Shown in pieces: positions 23,301 to 35,657 of a stretch of 64,000 nt of DNA (position 1 is its first letter; every line of letters begins with the position of its first letter). The translations under genes and the position numbers were made by a program. Below the pieces are notes generated by a model, which did not search any database, was not told where the DNA came from, and saw only the letters and a program-made list of their open reading frames with translations. The stretch covers positions 19,157,409-19,221,408 of the forward strand of contig OY282558.1 in assembly GCA_958295665.1 (NCBI GenBank), given 5' to 3'. The DNA comes from Tipula vernalis. Taxonomy: Eukaryota; Arthropoda; Insecta; Diptera; Tipulidae.

Positions 23301-24794
23301 AAATCGATTAAAATTGGTTGTAAATTTTATCAAAAATCGATGCACAATGTCAATTTTCTTATCAGCACACATTAGGTGAACTCGCGCTTTGATCTGTTTA
23401 TCTCTTGTTGCAAATTCAAAATGGTATTTGCCTGATTTATTAGCAATGTCATGGTTTTATGTTTGTATTTAAGAACCGTATTTCATTTTCCTCTCAATTC
23501 AATGACAATCCTATGTATAGACGTTCTGAGCTGGAGTAATATAGAGCAATAAACAAACATAAATATATGCTTGGTACCTAAATACATAAAATTTTTGAGT
23601 GGTAGTACAAAAAAAGTATATGAATCGCGTGAATTTTATTTATTTATCTAAACCAATTTTTTTTATGCTACGGAAATATTTGGAAAATAAAAAAAAAATT
23701 CAAATTCCGATATACGCGCGAATATTTGTATAAAAATTCAGAATGCGAATAATTTATTTTACGGGTTGGATTTTTGTTATAGTCGCGCCGCTATAGCAAT
23801 TCTTTTATGTGACGTCGAACCATAATACACGAAATTTGTGATATTTACCTAAAAATCTTTTTGTCTTTGTTGATTTTATTTTATACAATTTATCCAAGTT
23901 CTAGTCTATTTTATTGCTTCCAAATCCATCCCTCAATGTTAAACACTACGTTTGGTGTGCATATCCCAGTAGAGCGCAACTAATGTCCAAAATATTTCAT
24001 TCACAAATTTTTATCACGTTTTGTCACAAAAATGTTTACATAAATTGTATGGTATTATAAAACTGGGTATACATAGAAATCAAAATTCCTTTACCTTGTA
24101 AATTATTATCCTACTAAGAGTCAGTAGTACGTACTCGTAAATAATACGAAAATAAGGTACAGTTGATCTAAACACTAAATGGTATTATAACACTAAGACT
24201 ACGGTTAAAGTACAACTGTCAGAGAATAAGAATCAATGATATTTAGGGGTATACTTCGTTACTGACATAGCAAATGTTTGAAGTGCTTAAGTAAAAAATT
24301 ATTTAACATTAAGCCCGTTCATTCGTATTCCGTTCTGAAATTTTTTTAATCAATTGTATTCCTTGAAAATATACTAATATTTATGACACAGTTTTCGACA
24401 GTGAAAAAAATTGAAAAATGTAAAATTTTAGCTTCATTTACGCTCAGAACTGTTTCACAGTTTGAACATTTTTGAAATTTACCAGTATTTTTCAAAAATT
24501 TGCCCACGAAAGAAGAGGGATATTTTGTTTCCACTTTCCGACAGTTTTTGACAATTTTTACCTAAATATACAAGCCGTCAGGTTCAGACCAATTTTAAAA
24601 GAAGCTTAATTTAAGGGGGATACATTTTACGATTTCCCATAAGAACCCATGTAAAATTGAACATTTTTGATTAAAATTTTATGAATGAAAAATACTCGTA
24701 ACAGAAAATATTTTTAGGTTTATATTTAAATCAAACCTTTGAGTATAACATATTTTAAAACCAATAACAAAGAGAATAAACATCACATGTTCAG
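20367..24794. other. No gene seen
   Basis: AT-rich sequence. A short tandem repeat (TATGAGGAGTACGGTAATCA twice, period 27) lies at 22218-22266. The words at 20970-20990 (TGTAAGAGAATCCAATCCA) resemble the protease/RT junction of the Gypsy element at 18440, possibly a tiny fragment. No coding domains. Confidence 0.55.
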
Positions 24795-25046
24795 ATGCAG
24801 GATGTTGTAGTGGAATATGTCGCACCAAATGACCAGCCATCAAGATCTACCGCTGCAGTTCAATTTGAATCACCCAGAAGACGAGCCAAAGCGTAAGACG
24901 AATCATCAAGAAGCTCGGTTTTAAATGGAAAACTGCAAAGGACAACCGAGGAATTCCTTAATATGTTCAAATACACTCAGCCAAAGAGAATAAAAACCGG
25001 TGGTGGTAGTAAAACTTTTGTAGTTATATTGGTATTGATAATATAA
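24795..25046 (+). pseudogene. Unrecognised coding relic
   Basis: An 83-codon frame from ATG 24795 to TAA 25044-25046 is interrupted only by one TAA at 24894-24896. It reads VVVEYVAPNDQPSRSTAAV, SPRRRAKA, then NGKLQRTTEEFLNMF and TQPKRIKTGGG. The balanced amino-acid composition and basic, Pro/Ser-rich segments differ from the Phe/Lys-rich noise frames around it. I do not recognise the family; a linker or tail of a DNA-binding or transposon protein is possible. No splice sites or terminal repeats were identified around it. Confidence 0.3.
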
Positions 25047-26399
25047 CAGCTAGTTGATGGTACATTTTTGCGTACAAAATTAATTTTTGTGTTTGAATTT
25101 CACAATTTTTTTATTAATATGATTGCAAAAGATGAGACTATATAGAACAAGTTTTAAATTATGAACATTCATGCATTACAATTTACAATTCATTTGTTCA
25201 TTCGTGCAAAATTCTATTTTCCGTCGTTTTTATCGTTCCTTTATATATTCCGTCCGCAGGATAGTACTAACTATTAGCAAAACCAATACATATGTACATA
25301 CGAGTATATTGTATAAAATGACAACAAAATATCCATTGTACGAATACGTATATCATGTATATTATTCAGTGCTGTCGAAGTAAGTACAATCGGAGTATTT
25401 TTACTACTTTCGCTTAGTGCTTACTCCTGTACTCCGCTAGTTCATTTTGTACTCCCCTGTTCTAATAACTGCTATTCTAATAATACTTTTACATAATATT
25501 TTAAGTTATCGGCTTTTGCTTGCAATAATTATAATATTCTGGAAGATATCCAGCTTTTTCATAAAGCATTTTTCAAAGCCAATTTATAATGGTTCCTGTC
25601 ATTTTCAGGCATACATCCATAAAACCTTTCTCTTGCAGTAATGAATCAGTCATTTTAGCAAACAATATCAATTCAAACATGTAAAATTTGCGAACTAAAT
25701 TACTTCTACTTCACACGGTTTTTTTTTCAGAATCTGAATGTTAGCTGGTAAAACTTATAAACAGATAATTTCGAGTTTTTACAACTTACAACTTTAAAAC
25801 TTCAGATACACTCAAACATGACAGACGTCACCTGATTTTACCAAAAAAAAAATGTATCAGCTTTGACTAAACATTTAGATTAGAACCTCCTGAATACAAA
25901 AATTACCACACAAAAACGATGTACGGAAAATAAAATTCCTTAAGCTTAGATTAGCACTTCTATATAAAAATAATACTGTAAAATAATTTCTGCAGTCATT
26001 TAAACTTTCCAGACTGGAAAGTTGTATGGAAGTCTGGATTTATGCAGTGTGCTGTGCGGGAAATTTCATTCGTCTTGTGTGATATAATATGTTTAAGGTT
26101 AGGAACTATTTATGGCTACGGTCTTTGTGGACCGCCACCCAAACCTAACCTAGGAACTATTTATATAGAATCGGCTTAACATCTCCGATATAAAATTTCA
26201 CTAAAACACAACGACAAATGTGTGTATTCCATTCGGTGCCGGAGGGGCTGGCTGTGTATGGAAAACCAAAATTGGTAATTCTAATTTGTGATTTATGGTA
26301 TCGGTCATAATACCATTAGTATGAGTACTTATAGTTACTATCAGAAATCTACATATATATTATGTCGGTATTCGGAGAATCGCGTTAGGCTTAAATAAA
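25047..26399. other. No gene seen
   Basis: AT-rich intergenic-type sequence leading up to the minisatellite. Contains dipteran-style TACATACGAGTAT words near 25295 and nothing codon-like. Confidence 0.5.
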
Positions 26400-27990
26400 C
26401 CATCTTAGAATTCGCCATTTACTATCAGAATTCGATCTATCATCTCAGAGTTCGACATATCATTTCCAAATTCGCCATGTGTATCTTATTCAGGTCAGAA
26501 TTCGATATATCATCACAGAATTCAACATAACATATCCGAATTCTATTCGAGTATATCATGTAAAAATTCGAAATATAATGTCATAATTCGATATATCATC
26601 TCAGAATTCGCGTTATAGATATGTACTATCAGAATTCAATATTTTTGTCAGAGGTATATCAAAATACGACACATGATGTCAAAATCCGATGTGTCGTCTC
26701 AGAATTCGACCCAATATCCATTTTCTATACATCATGTAAGAATTCGAAACATATATCAGAGTTCGATACATCATCTCAGAATTCGATACAAACTGTAAGA
26801 TTCATTATATTTCATATGTAATGTAAGGATTCTACAAATTATGTCAGAATTCGCTATTCCATCTCAAAGTTCGTTATATATTGTCAGAATTCGATAAATA
26901 TTTTAGAAGTTGGTATACCTATCATGTCAGTATTCCATATAATACGTCTGAATTCGATATACATCGCACGTGACAAAGAATATTGACAACTCAAAATTTC
27001 AAATTTTTCAGGAGAGCAAAATAAAACATGCTAATTTCGATTATACCGTACTATTCTCTATGAGCATCAAAAAAAAAAAAAAAGATCGGAAAATTAAGCC
27101 GTCTCCCGCTTTGTAAAATAACTATGACCACTTTTGACGAAATATCTTAAAAAGTCAATTTTTGAGTTGTGTCACTTTTTTATGTCATGTTCGATATGTC
27201 AGAATTCCGATATATCATCTCAGAATTCGACATACCATATCAGAACTCTATATATCATGTAAGAATTCGAAACATAATGTTGTAACTCGATATTTCATCT
27301 CAGAATTTACTACATTCTATCAGAATTCAATGTTTTTGTCAGAATTATGTTGAAATTTGACACATGATGTCAAAATTCATTATGTTGTCTTAGAATTCGA
27401 TTTAATATCCGATTTCTTTACATCAAGTAAGAATTCGAAACATCATATGTCAGAATTCGATATACTATCTCAAAATTCGTTATGTACGATAAATCTTTTA
27501 GAATTTGGTATACCTATCATATCAGTATTCTATATAATATTTCAGAATTCGGATATATTATCTCAGAATTCGGCGTAACATATCAGATTTCGATATATCA
27601 TCTCACAATTCGCTATATACTATCAGAATTCAATATATCTGTCAGAATTAAGTAGAAATTCGACACATGATGTCAAAATTAAATATGTCGTCTCAGAATT
27701 TGACTTAATATCCGGATTCTATACATCATGTAGGAATTCGAAATATCATATGTCAAAATTCGATATATCATTTCAAAATTCGCTTTATACTTTCAGAATT
27801 CGATAAATCTTTTAGAATTTGGTATACCTATCATGTCAGAATTCCACGTATTATGTCGAAATTCACAATATTTCATCAGAATTCTTTAAACCATCTCAGA
27901 ATTCGTCAGATACTGTCAGAATTTTATATTACTGTCAGAGTTTGATATATCTTGTCAAAATCCTATTTTCTCATCTCAACAAATGTGTTT
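26400..27990. repeat. GAATTC-based degenerate minisatellite with higher-order structure
   Basis: Dozens of imperfect units of about 22-24 bp follow the pattern TATCAGAATTCGATATATCA or ATCTCAGAATTCGACATAC. The array is interrupted at about 26985-27178 by unrelated sequence containing an A15 run. Longer blocks recur in the same order: the segment with GACACATGATGTCAAAAT occurs near 26665, 27358 and 27660, the last two about 300 bp apart, so groups of roughly 13 units were duplicated together. Short open frames here (repeating SQNS/SEF) are by-products of the array. Confidence 0.9.
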
Positions 27991-28561
27991 GTTCCATCCA
28001 TTTGATGCTGGAAACTAGTCTGAATTAACTAAGTATATACGAATAAATTTGGTGAATATCTTTTTTTAATTTAAATTTCAACTCAAAAATATTCTGTATT
28101 TGAACCATGGTTTAATTAAGAAGTCCGACTTCGGATGATATGGCCAAAGGAATTTTCCAGAGCCGGAATTAATAAATGTTATATTAGGAACTACTTAAAG
28201 AATCGATTTAATATCTCAAATCTCAGATATATATTATATTAAAATCCATCCACAAACGTGCCACCTAAAAAAAAGAAAATTAGGGAAACAATGTTTCTGA
28301 TAAATGGCATCAACCAAAGTATCATTAGCGGTATATTTGGGGGGTAAGGGGCGCCGGTTTAGATGGTCTTATTATACTAGCCCAAATGCTAACCTCACCT
28401 GCACGTGGTACTTCCTGCTAATTAACTAACGAGGCTCTGGCGACCGAGATACGGCGGAATAACCGACTACCAAGAACATAGCAAATGATGTTCTCTTCAA
28501 TGACCCACTACCAACTTGTACTGGTTAGGTTGGTAGTTGATACATAACTAGTTTTAAAGCA

Positions 28562-30108
28562 ATGAGTTCAACGCAAAAAGGAAACAATACCCCAGGTGGT
28601 AAACCAACTACCCAGTTGGCTAATCCACCCTCTTACGAGGCTGGCTCAATGGATTCTGGGGTGAGCCAATCATTGCTAAACCCATTCGAAAGAAGTTCAA
28701 TGTTGTTAAGATCACCAAACAATCATACTAACTCTGCAAATCAGCAGAAAGACGAAAACGCTGAACTCTGTCGAAAACTCAGTGAAGTAGAGGTACTTTT
28801 AACGCAATTAAGAAGCGAAATTGAAAAGCTGAAAAAAGAAAATGAAGAATTGAAGAAGCCCAAACCAATGGAGATTTCTGAAAACCCGCTAACTTGTTAT
28901 AATGAAACAAGTACTCACACTAGTTATAACAATGAGTTCCCTACTGATGAAGAGGATCTCATGAGAGAAACAGATTGGGTACTGAAAAGGAAGAAAAGAC
29001 CTACCAAAAAACGAAAAGCAGAATTCTCGCCTGAAGTTGGAGATCATTCGCAAGCTAATGTATTAGTAACTGGTGATACTAATACCAAACCAACTCACCA
29101 GCAACAGCAACAAAAGGTTGTACCGAAAGTAAAGGCTCCTCCGCCAATTAATGTAATCGGCATAACAGAATTTGCAAGTATACAATCTATAATGAAATCA
29201 GTGACAGCTAAGGAATATAGAGTAGTGTCACTAAACAATAACGTGTGGAAAATCAATACACCAGATTCCGACACATATAGAGCTCTAGCAACAAAGCTCA
29301 ATGCGGAAGGTAAAGAATGGTTCACATACGAAGATAAAAACGAACGCGCAATTAAGGTTATGGCCAGAGGCCTTCATCCAACGTGTACGAAGGAGGACAT
29401 AATTGAGGACCTAAAGGCAAGAGATCTGCAAATAGAAGATGCAGTAAACATCCTAAAACGAGAGAGAGGTGAGAACAATCAAGTCAAAAAAGGGGGCTTC
29501 CACTCTTCATGCTTACGTTTAACAAAAAGGAGAAAGTTGAAAACATCTTCAACATCAAAGCAATTCTCAACATGAGGGTTAAAATAGAACCGCTTAAGAA
29601 AAACACGAGGCTAATACCTCAATGCAAAAAATGCCAAGGTTTCAATCACACGCAAAAATATTGCAGACGGGAGCCAAGATGCGTAAAATGTGCTGGAAAA
29701 CACAACGCGAAAGAGTGTACAGAAAGTAGAAACACCCCTGCAAGATGTATAAACTGTAAAGGGCATCATCCTGCAAATTATAGAGGCTGTGAAGTAGCCA
29801 AAGAACTTCAAAGACTAAGAAACAAAACGCATCAGTTTCCTCAAAACCCTAGGGTTACCAGAGAAGAGAAACCAACTAAAACTCAAGCGGAGCCAAAACC
29901 ACCAGGTATTGGTACAGAGCGGAAAAGTTACTCACAAATTGTACAGCAATCATCTAATGCTACGAATGATAATCCCCTTGAAAGGATTTGTCGAAGCATA
30001 GAAGCCATAAATATAAGGCTAGCAAAGCAAGAACGTGGTCTAGAAGCTTTATATAAGCGTCTAGATATGCATCAAACCTTCAACGAGGCAACAGCCCTCA
30101 TATACTAA
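28562..30108 (+). CDS. LINE ORF1, nucleic-acid-binding protein (one frameshift)
   Basis: Binds element RNA and forms the RNP used in target-primed reverse transcription. ATG at 28562. A Ser/Gln/Asn-rich N-terminus is followed by a short coiled coil (SEVEVLLTQLRSEIEKLKKE, about residues 75-100) and a basic KKRPTKKRK segment. An RNA-binding-like domain with VMARGLHPTCTKEDI follows. In the A6G5 run near 29490 the frame shifts; the following frame (LFMLTFNKKEKV ... RVKIEPLKK) leads into three CCHC knuckles: CKKCQGFNHTQKYC, CVKCAGKHNAKEC and CINCKGHHPANYRGC. The stop at 30106-30108 is one base from the ORF2 ATG, favouring termination-reinitiation. The frameshift could be a real mutation or a homopolymer sequencing error. 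Confidence 0.9.
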
Positions 30109-30109
30109 A

Positions 30110-32789
30110 ATGAGCAGATCACTAAGAATTGTCACCTGGAACGCGAACGGACTAGCGCAACAGGTTCCAGAGCTAGAAATTTTTCTAAATTTAGAAAAAA
30201 TAGATATCTGCCTTATATCGGAGAGCCATTTGACAAAAACATCATTTATTAAAATACGTGATTATGAATGTTACCATGCTGTTCACCCAGGAGGAAAACC
30301 CAGAGGAGGATCAACAGTAATAGTGAAAAAGAGTCTCAAACACTATGAAGAACCTAGTATAGAAGAGGAAAGTATGCAAGTTAAAACCATAAAAGTTGAA
30401 ACTAACAATAATAATGAATACAGTATTTCCTCTATCTACTGCCCTCCACGCTATAATCTAAACAAAGAAGATTATAATAGACTCTTTAGATCACTAGGAT
30501 CCAATTTTATTATTGGTGGTGACTTTAATGCAAAAAACACCTATTGGGGATCAAGACTTACAACCCATAAAGGAAAAGAGCTATTCGAAGCCGGACGAAT
30601 AAATAACTGCGAGTTCCACTCTGGAGGTAAACCGACATACTGGCCTTCTGATATAAATAAAATACCAGATCTCATTGATTTTTATGTAACGAAAGGGATC
30701 TTCGAGGATTACATGTTCCACCGAAAACAGCGAAGGGATATATTCCGATCATACACCTGTTATCATGACACTCAGCACAATGATAATTAATAAGGATAAC
30801 CTGCCTAAATTAACAAATAATAGAACTAACTGGGACCTATTCCAAGAACTAATTGAAATGCAAACAAATCTACGAGTGCCGATTAAGACACCGGTACAGT
30901 TGGAAGACGAACTAGAGGTATTTAACAGTACTATTCAACAAGCAGCATGGGAAAGTTCTCCTGCTAGTCACACCGAATCCCGTAGGAATCAAAATTATCC
31001 TATTGAGGTCAGGGAGTTAGTTAGAGAGAAACGGAAGGCAAGGAAAACCTGGCAAAGGACACGCGCCCCGGAAAACAAAAAAATCCTCAATTTTCTATGT
31101 AATAAACTAAAACAACTTATAAAAGAGATTAAGAATGAAACTATCAACAAGTACTTAAATGGTCTCACCGAACATAAAGATACTGATTACTCTCTTTGGA
31201 AAGCAACAAAGGGATTAAAAAGAACTAAAATGCATGTGCCACCTATTAAAAATGGGGAAGGAACCTGGGCCAAAAGTGACAAGCAAAAAGCTATTTTATT
31301 TGCAGCTCACTTGGAAGACACCTTTCAACCGCTACCTAGGCAAACAGCAGATGAAAACATAATAACAATTAGCAAAATTGATGAATATAATATTCGATGT
31401 GTAACATTACAGGAATTAAAAAATGAGATCAAGTGTAATTTGAACGCAAAAAAAGCTCCAGGATATGATTTAATTACTGGACAAGTCGTAAAAGCCATTC
31501 CCGAGAAGGGACTACGAAAATTGGTTCAAATTATCAATGCTGTCTTCAGACTAAAATATGTCCCACGGCAATGGAAGGTTGCTGAAGTAATTATGATCCC
31601 CAAACCAGGCAAACCAGCGAACGATAAAAAGTCGTACAGACCGATTTCACTACTTCCTGTAATTTCAAAATTATTTGAAAAATTACTGCTCAAGAGACTC
31701 AAGCCAATAATAGAAGAGAGAAATTTGATTCCACCACACCAATTTGGATTTAGAGAAAGTCACTCTACGATAGAACAAGTTCACAGAATAACGGATATAA
31801 TCGAAGACTCACTTGAGAATAAGAAAATATGCTCCAGCATCTTCTTAGATGTAGCACAAGCTTTCGACAAAGTTTGGCACCAAGGACTTGAATTTAAATT
31901 GCATCGAGATCTACCTAAGCAATTCTATCAAATTCTCAAATCTTATATCGCAGACCGACATTTCCGTGTAAAATATAACCAAGAGTACTCTGAACTAAAG
32001 AGAATATCAGCAGGCATACCACAGGGTAGCGTACTGGGTCCTATATTGTACATCCTGTACACCAGAGATATGCCAAATACAGAAGGTGCCACCATAGCAA
32101 CATTTGCAGACGATACAGCTATTCTGGCGACTGGAAAGTGTATATCAGAAGCAACGACCAAACTTCAAAAAGCAACCGACACAGTGAGTAGTTGGACAAA
32201 GAAATGGCGCATTAGCCTAAACGAAGCAAAGTCGGTTCACGTAAACTTCACGAACCAGAAAGCTAACTGGATTCCAGTGAAACTTAATTCAAGGCCGGTT
32301 CCAAATGCAAATACAGCCAAATACCTCGGCATGACTCTCGATTGCAAGCTTAGATGGAAAGAGCATGTTAAAAAGAAAAAAGAAGAATTGAACATTAAAT
32401 ATAGGAAAATGTATTGGCTAATAGGTAGAAACTCTGAGCTTACAATACATAACAAATTGCTATTATATCAGCAAATACTTAAACTAATATGGACCTACGG
32501 TATTCAACTTTGGGGTTGTACCAAGAAGACAAATGTACAAATGATTCAATGTTTTCAAAACAAAGTGCTGCGTGGCATTGTAAACGCACCATGGTACATT
32601 AGAAATGATAACCTCCATAGGGACTTAAACATGGAATATGTAAGTGAAGAAATACAAAATCATGCGAAGAAACACATTCAGCGGATATCTCGGCACCAAA
32701 ATGCAGACATACGAAGTTTGTTGGATACCACCAATGCAGTAAGAAGACTTCAAAGGCAGAAACCTTTGGAATTGGGCAGTTGTATTTAA
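30110..32789 (+). CDS. LINE ORF2, endonuclease-reverse transcriptase (one frameshift)
   Basis: Nicks target DNA and reverse-transcribes element RNA at the nick. The APE-type endonuclease is at about 30120-30780: TWNANGLAQQ, CLISESHL, IIGGDFNAKNTYWG and, after a one-base frame change near 30742, SDHTPVI, which carries the catalytic His. The RT starts near 31300 with KKAPGYDLI, YRPISLLPVISK, SIFLDVAQAFDKVWH, AGIPQGSVLGPILY and TFADDTAIL (FADD catalytic box near 32105), then a thumb and LWGCTK tail. It ends at 32789 without RNase H, as in Jockey. The frame change between nuclease and RT is the only defect seen, so the element is one base away from an open ORF2. Confidence 0.93.
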
Positions 32790-32963
32790 TTCGGATAGAG
32801 AAAAATAATTACTATGTAAATTCAAACGGGAGTAACCATTGGGCTACTGCCCGTCAAATGTGAATCTTCATTTAAGAAAGATAAATTACTAAATGATTTG
32901 TAAATCAGTTGTAATATTAAATAAAGGAAAAAAAAAAAAAAAAAAAAAAAAAAAATTAGCGGT

Positions 32964-33791
32964 GTTTCGCAATATTTATTAAATTTGGCTCTTATTTTAT
33001 TAAAACAAATGCGACCCCAAATAAGGTGACCCAAGAAATTTTCAGAGCGTCAATAATTCTATTTTATATTAGATTTTATTAAAATTTCACTAAAAACGTA
33101 AAATTTAGGTAAAAATACTTAAAAATTAAAAATTGCACTTACGGTTTCGCTGGTCGGTATTCTTCTCTACGATAAAAACTTAAAACTCCCAAAACGATAA
33201 TCTAAAAATATCTGTGATCTCGTGAAGAGTTGTAACCGGGTTAAAAACTATTTAGCTCGAGCAGTATACAGAGCTAAACGCTTTAATAGTAAAATAGATA
33301 AAGAGCTAACAAAATTTATGGCTAAGGTCTAATTATCTTATTTCGTGTACACTCCCTTCTGTCTAGAAATACTTCCATGAAAATTTGAAAGTACTTCGTT
33401 TAAAATTTTCAGAACGACATCACTGATATTATTATAAGAAAATATATCTATTCCATTTTACAATGGAATTATAATATGAAATAGTAAGAGAAAGTTTTAA
33501 ATAGTAAAATAATTTTTTTTGTTTTTGTTCGAAAGAGAAAACCAAATAAAAAATATAGGTTTATCCTATTTCGTTTGGCATCATCAAATAACTCATCTCA
33601 TAAGATTTTTAGTTCATAATTTCATATGCAACAGTGGTTCGGTTCATATAAGATGTTCCTCTTGATGTTTATTCTCTTTGCCAATAACTTAAAATTGTAC
33701 AAATTTACTTTTTATTTATATGGCTATGTGAAAAATACGGTATAAAATTATAAATGACGTAAGATCTTACTTACTATTTATGAAAGACTTT
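32964..33791. other. No gene seen
   Basis: AT-rich spacer between the Jockey insertion and the palindrome. No repeats or coding signals beyond short A/T runs. Confidence 0.5.
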
Positions 33792-33948
33792 CCGGCTGTT
33801 CACACGCAGTTAACACTGCAACACATCATTTCCTCGTTTCTTACCTCTTTGCCTATAAACTACCTTCCTCCTCCAGTTAGTTTATAGGCAAAGAGGTAAG
33901 AAACGAGGAAATGATGTGTTGCAGTGTTAACTGCGTGTGAACAGCCGG
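33792..33948. repeat. Perfect 71 bp palindrome with 15 bp spacer
   Basis: The arms 33792-33862 and 33878-33948 are exact inverted copies over 71 bp; the spacer is CCTTCCTCCTCCAGT. The edges are CCGGCTGTTC and its complement, and TTT flanks both sides. Not a single mismatch is present, although the surrounding elements are highly decayed, so the duplication is recent or maintained, or it is an assembly foldback. Transcribed, it would form a 71 bp duplex hairpin. No ORF. Confidence 0.97.
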
Positions 33949-34619
33949 TTTAAAATACCATATACTAGAAATAAACAAACTACGCACAACCACTTTTTAA
34001 CAACAATAAAAACTAAATGGTTTGTTTACACCAAAGAAAAAAACTTTGTTTCTCCTCTTTAGTTTAACCTCTTTGCTAGTTATCTACATTTTTCTATTAT
34101 ACAAAAAAACATGACCGAGAGGTGTGACGTCATGAGGTGTCATGAGGTAAAGATCTGTTTTTAAATAAAAGGGTTATTTTTTTTCACCATTTCTTTCTCG
34201 AAACTTTAATTTGTGAGCGTCTCTATTTTTAGTGAAGTGTTTTATAAATTTATCAATTTTTCTTTTGATTTTAATTACTTTTTATTTCATTTAAATTAAT
34301 ATCTTAATAATTAATTTTTGATTTGTTTGTTTTTATCAGTTGTGTAAGTTTTTTCATAGTTGTTTTTTTTATCCACAAAATAATAAATCCACGTAACACA
34401 AGCAAGGAGGGACAAAGTACAAAAAAAACTTACAAAACTTACAAAAAAAATCCAAAATCGTTTTTAATAATGACATAATAGTAAACGGTGAATATGATAA
34501 TAATCCCAACAAGGAAATTAAAAGGAAACATAATAAAAATCACGCCGCAAATGCGCCATAAAGCAATAGTTCCTACATTATCTTCTTTAGCTTTATCTAT
34601 TGATCTCTAATAACTCAAA

Positions 34620-35040
34620 CATGACGCCCATCACTGCAGATAAAATTAATTTATATAACCGATTAGATACCGGCCCATCTACTGTATTTGTTAGTAAAGA
34701 GAATTTAAACCTAGTTAACTTAGGTAAAGCAATTAAAATAAACAATTTCAAAAATATCAAAAATATCTCAGGTGTTAGCAAAAATGTGGCTAAGATTATC
34801 TTTAATAAATTTGAAGACGCAAATAATTGCGTCAAATCAGATGCCTTTGAACAGTTTGACAACTATACGACCTACATATATACCTAAAAATTTTACATCC
34901 TCAATCGGCCTAATTATAAACATTCCTATCGGACTCTCTGTTAAGGAAATTCAAGAAAATATTAAATCGAAATTCCATATCTCAAATATAGAAAGAATGA
35001 CAAAATGGAATAATGTCACCAAAACAGCTGGAACCTGGAC
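34620..35040 (+). pseudogene. I-group LINE ORF1 remnant
   Basis: Begins near ADKINLYNRLDTGPSTVFV, continues SKENLNLVNLGKAIKI and ISGVSKNVAKIIFNKFEDAN. It then changes frame into TYIPKNFTSSIGLI and IPIGLSVKEIQENIKSKF. This DTGP...NxxxxGK followed by IPxxxSxxEI order matches the nucleic-acid-binding domain of I-type ORF1. The sequence ends abruptly at the junction with endonuclease sequence near 35050, so the CCHC knuckles and the endonuclease start are missing. Confidence 0.6.
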
Positions 35041-35657
35041 AAGTCCAAAAAGAAATTTAACTTTTAACAATTACGATCTGATTACTGATGACAGGAGATT
35101 ACAGGACGGATGGTTTTGGCGGTGTAGGTTTTTTAATACATAAAAAACTTTCTTGGAAAATTATTGATACAAATTTTCATTACATCCGTTTTCAAGCTTT
35201 TAAAATTAACCTCAAATTTAAAAATACTGATTTTCATATCATCTCTTTTTATAATGACTCTGTTAATAGACCTCAGGAAATCATTAACGAATTTGAACGT
35301 CTTATTACTCAAAATTTAGATAACTGTTTAATAGCGGGAGACATAAACATTCATAATAGTCTTTGGGATAGTTCATTAACCCCTACTTACGACAGAGTGG
35401 GTGATAAAGTTGCAGATATAATCACTGCTAATAATGCCTTTTTATTGAATGACGGCTCTCACACAAGACAAGATCTTTTCAGAAATAATTCTTCAGCACT
35501 GGACATTACTTTGTGTTCAATCAATTTAATTGAAAAACTCTTATGGAGAATGGATCCCATTAATTTAGGAAGTGACCATCTTCCAATACTTATTGACTTT
35601 AAACTAAACTATTATCAAAAAAAAAAAAACAAATCACAAACTGATCAAAAGTATTGA
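35041..35657 (+). pseudogene. I-group LINE endonuclease remnant
   Basis: Shows DDRRLQDG then GGVGFLIHKKL after a frame change, YNDSVNRPQEI, CLIAGDINIHNSLWDSS (GDxN motif) and LGSDHLPILIDF (SDH catalytic motif). The N-terminal part of the nuclease, including the first catalytic Asn and Glu, is missing because of the deletion joining it to ORF1. It ends at a stop near 35657 after a Lys-rich run; the RT follows in shifted frames. Confidence 0.75.

Larger units (their letters stand above)
28333..32955 (+). mobile_element. Full-length Jockey-clade LINE
   Basis: Flanked by an 8 bp target duplication TTAGCGGT (28325-28332 and 32956-32963). It ends in A28 (32928-32955) with AATAAA at 32920-32925. 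A 5' UTR of about 229 bp precedes ORF1. ORF1 (gag-like) and ORF2 (endonuclease plus RT, no RNase H) are separated by a single base. The intact ends, duplication and near-open frames make it the best-preserved retroelement in the window, probably a recent insertion. Confidence 0.95.

Noticed and set aside
26400..27990. CRISPR-like array of regularly spaced repeats
   Set aside because: Units are directly adjacent and degenerate with no unique spacers of constant length, and the genome is eukaryotic. It is a minisatellite.
26621..28028. Open frames with repeating SQNS/SEF residues
   Set aside because: They are the three-frame translation of the GAATTC minisatellite, with no start context or other coding signal.
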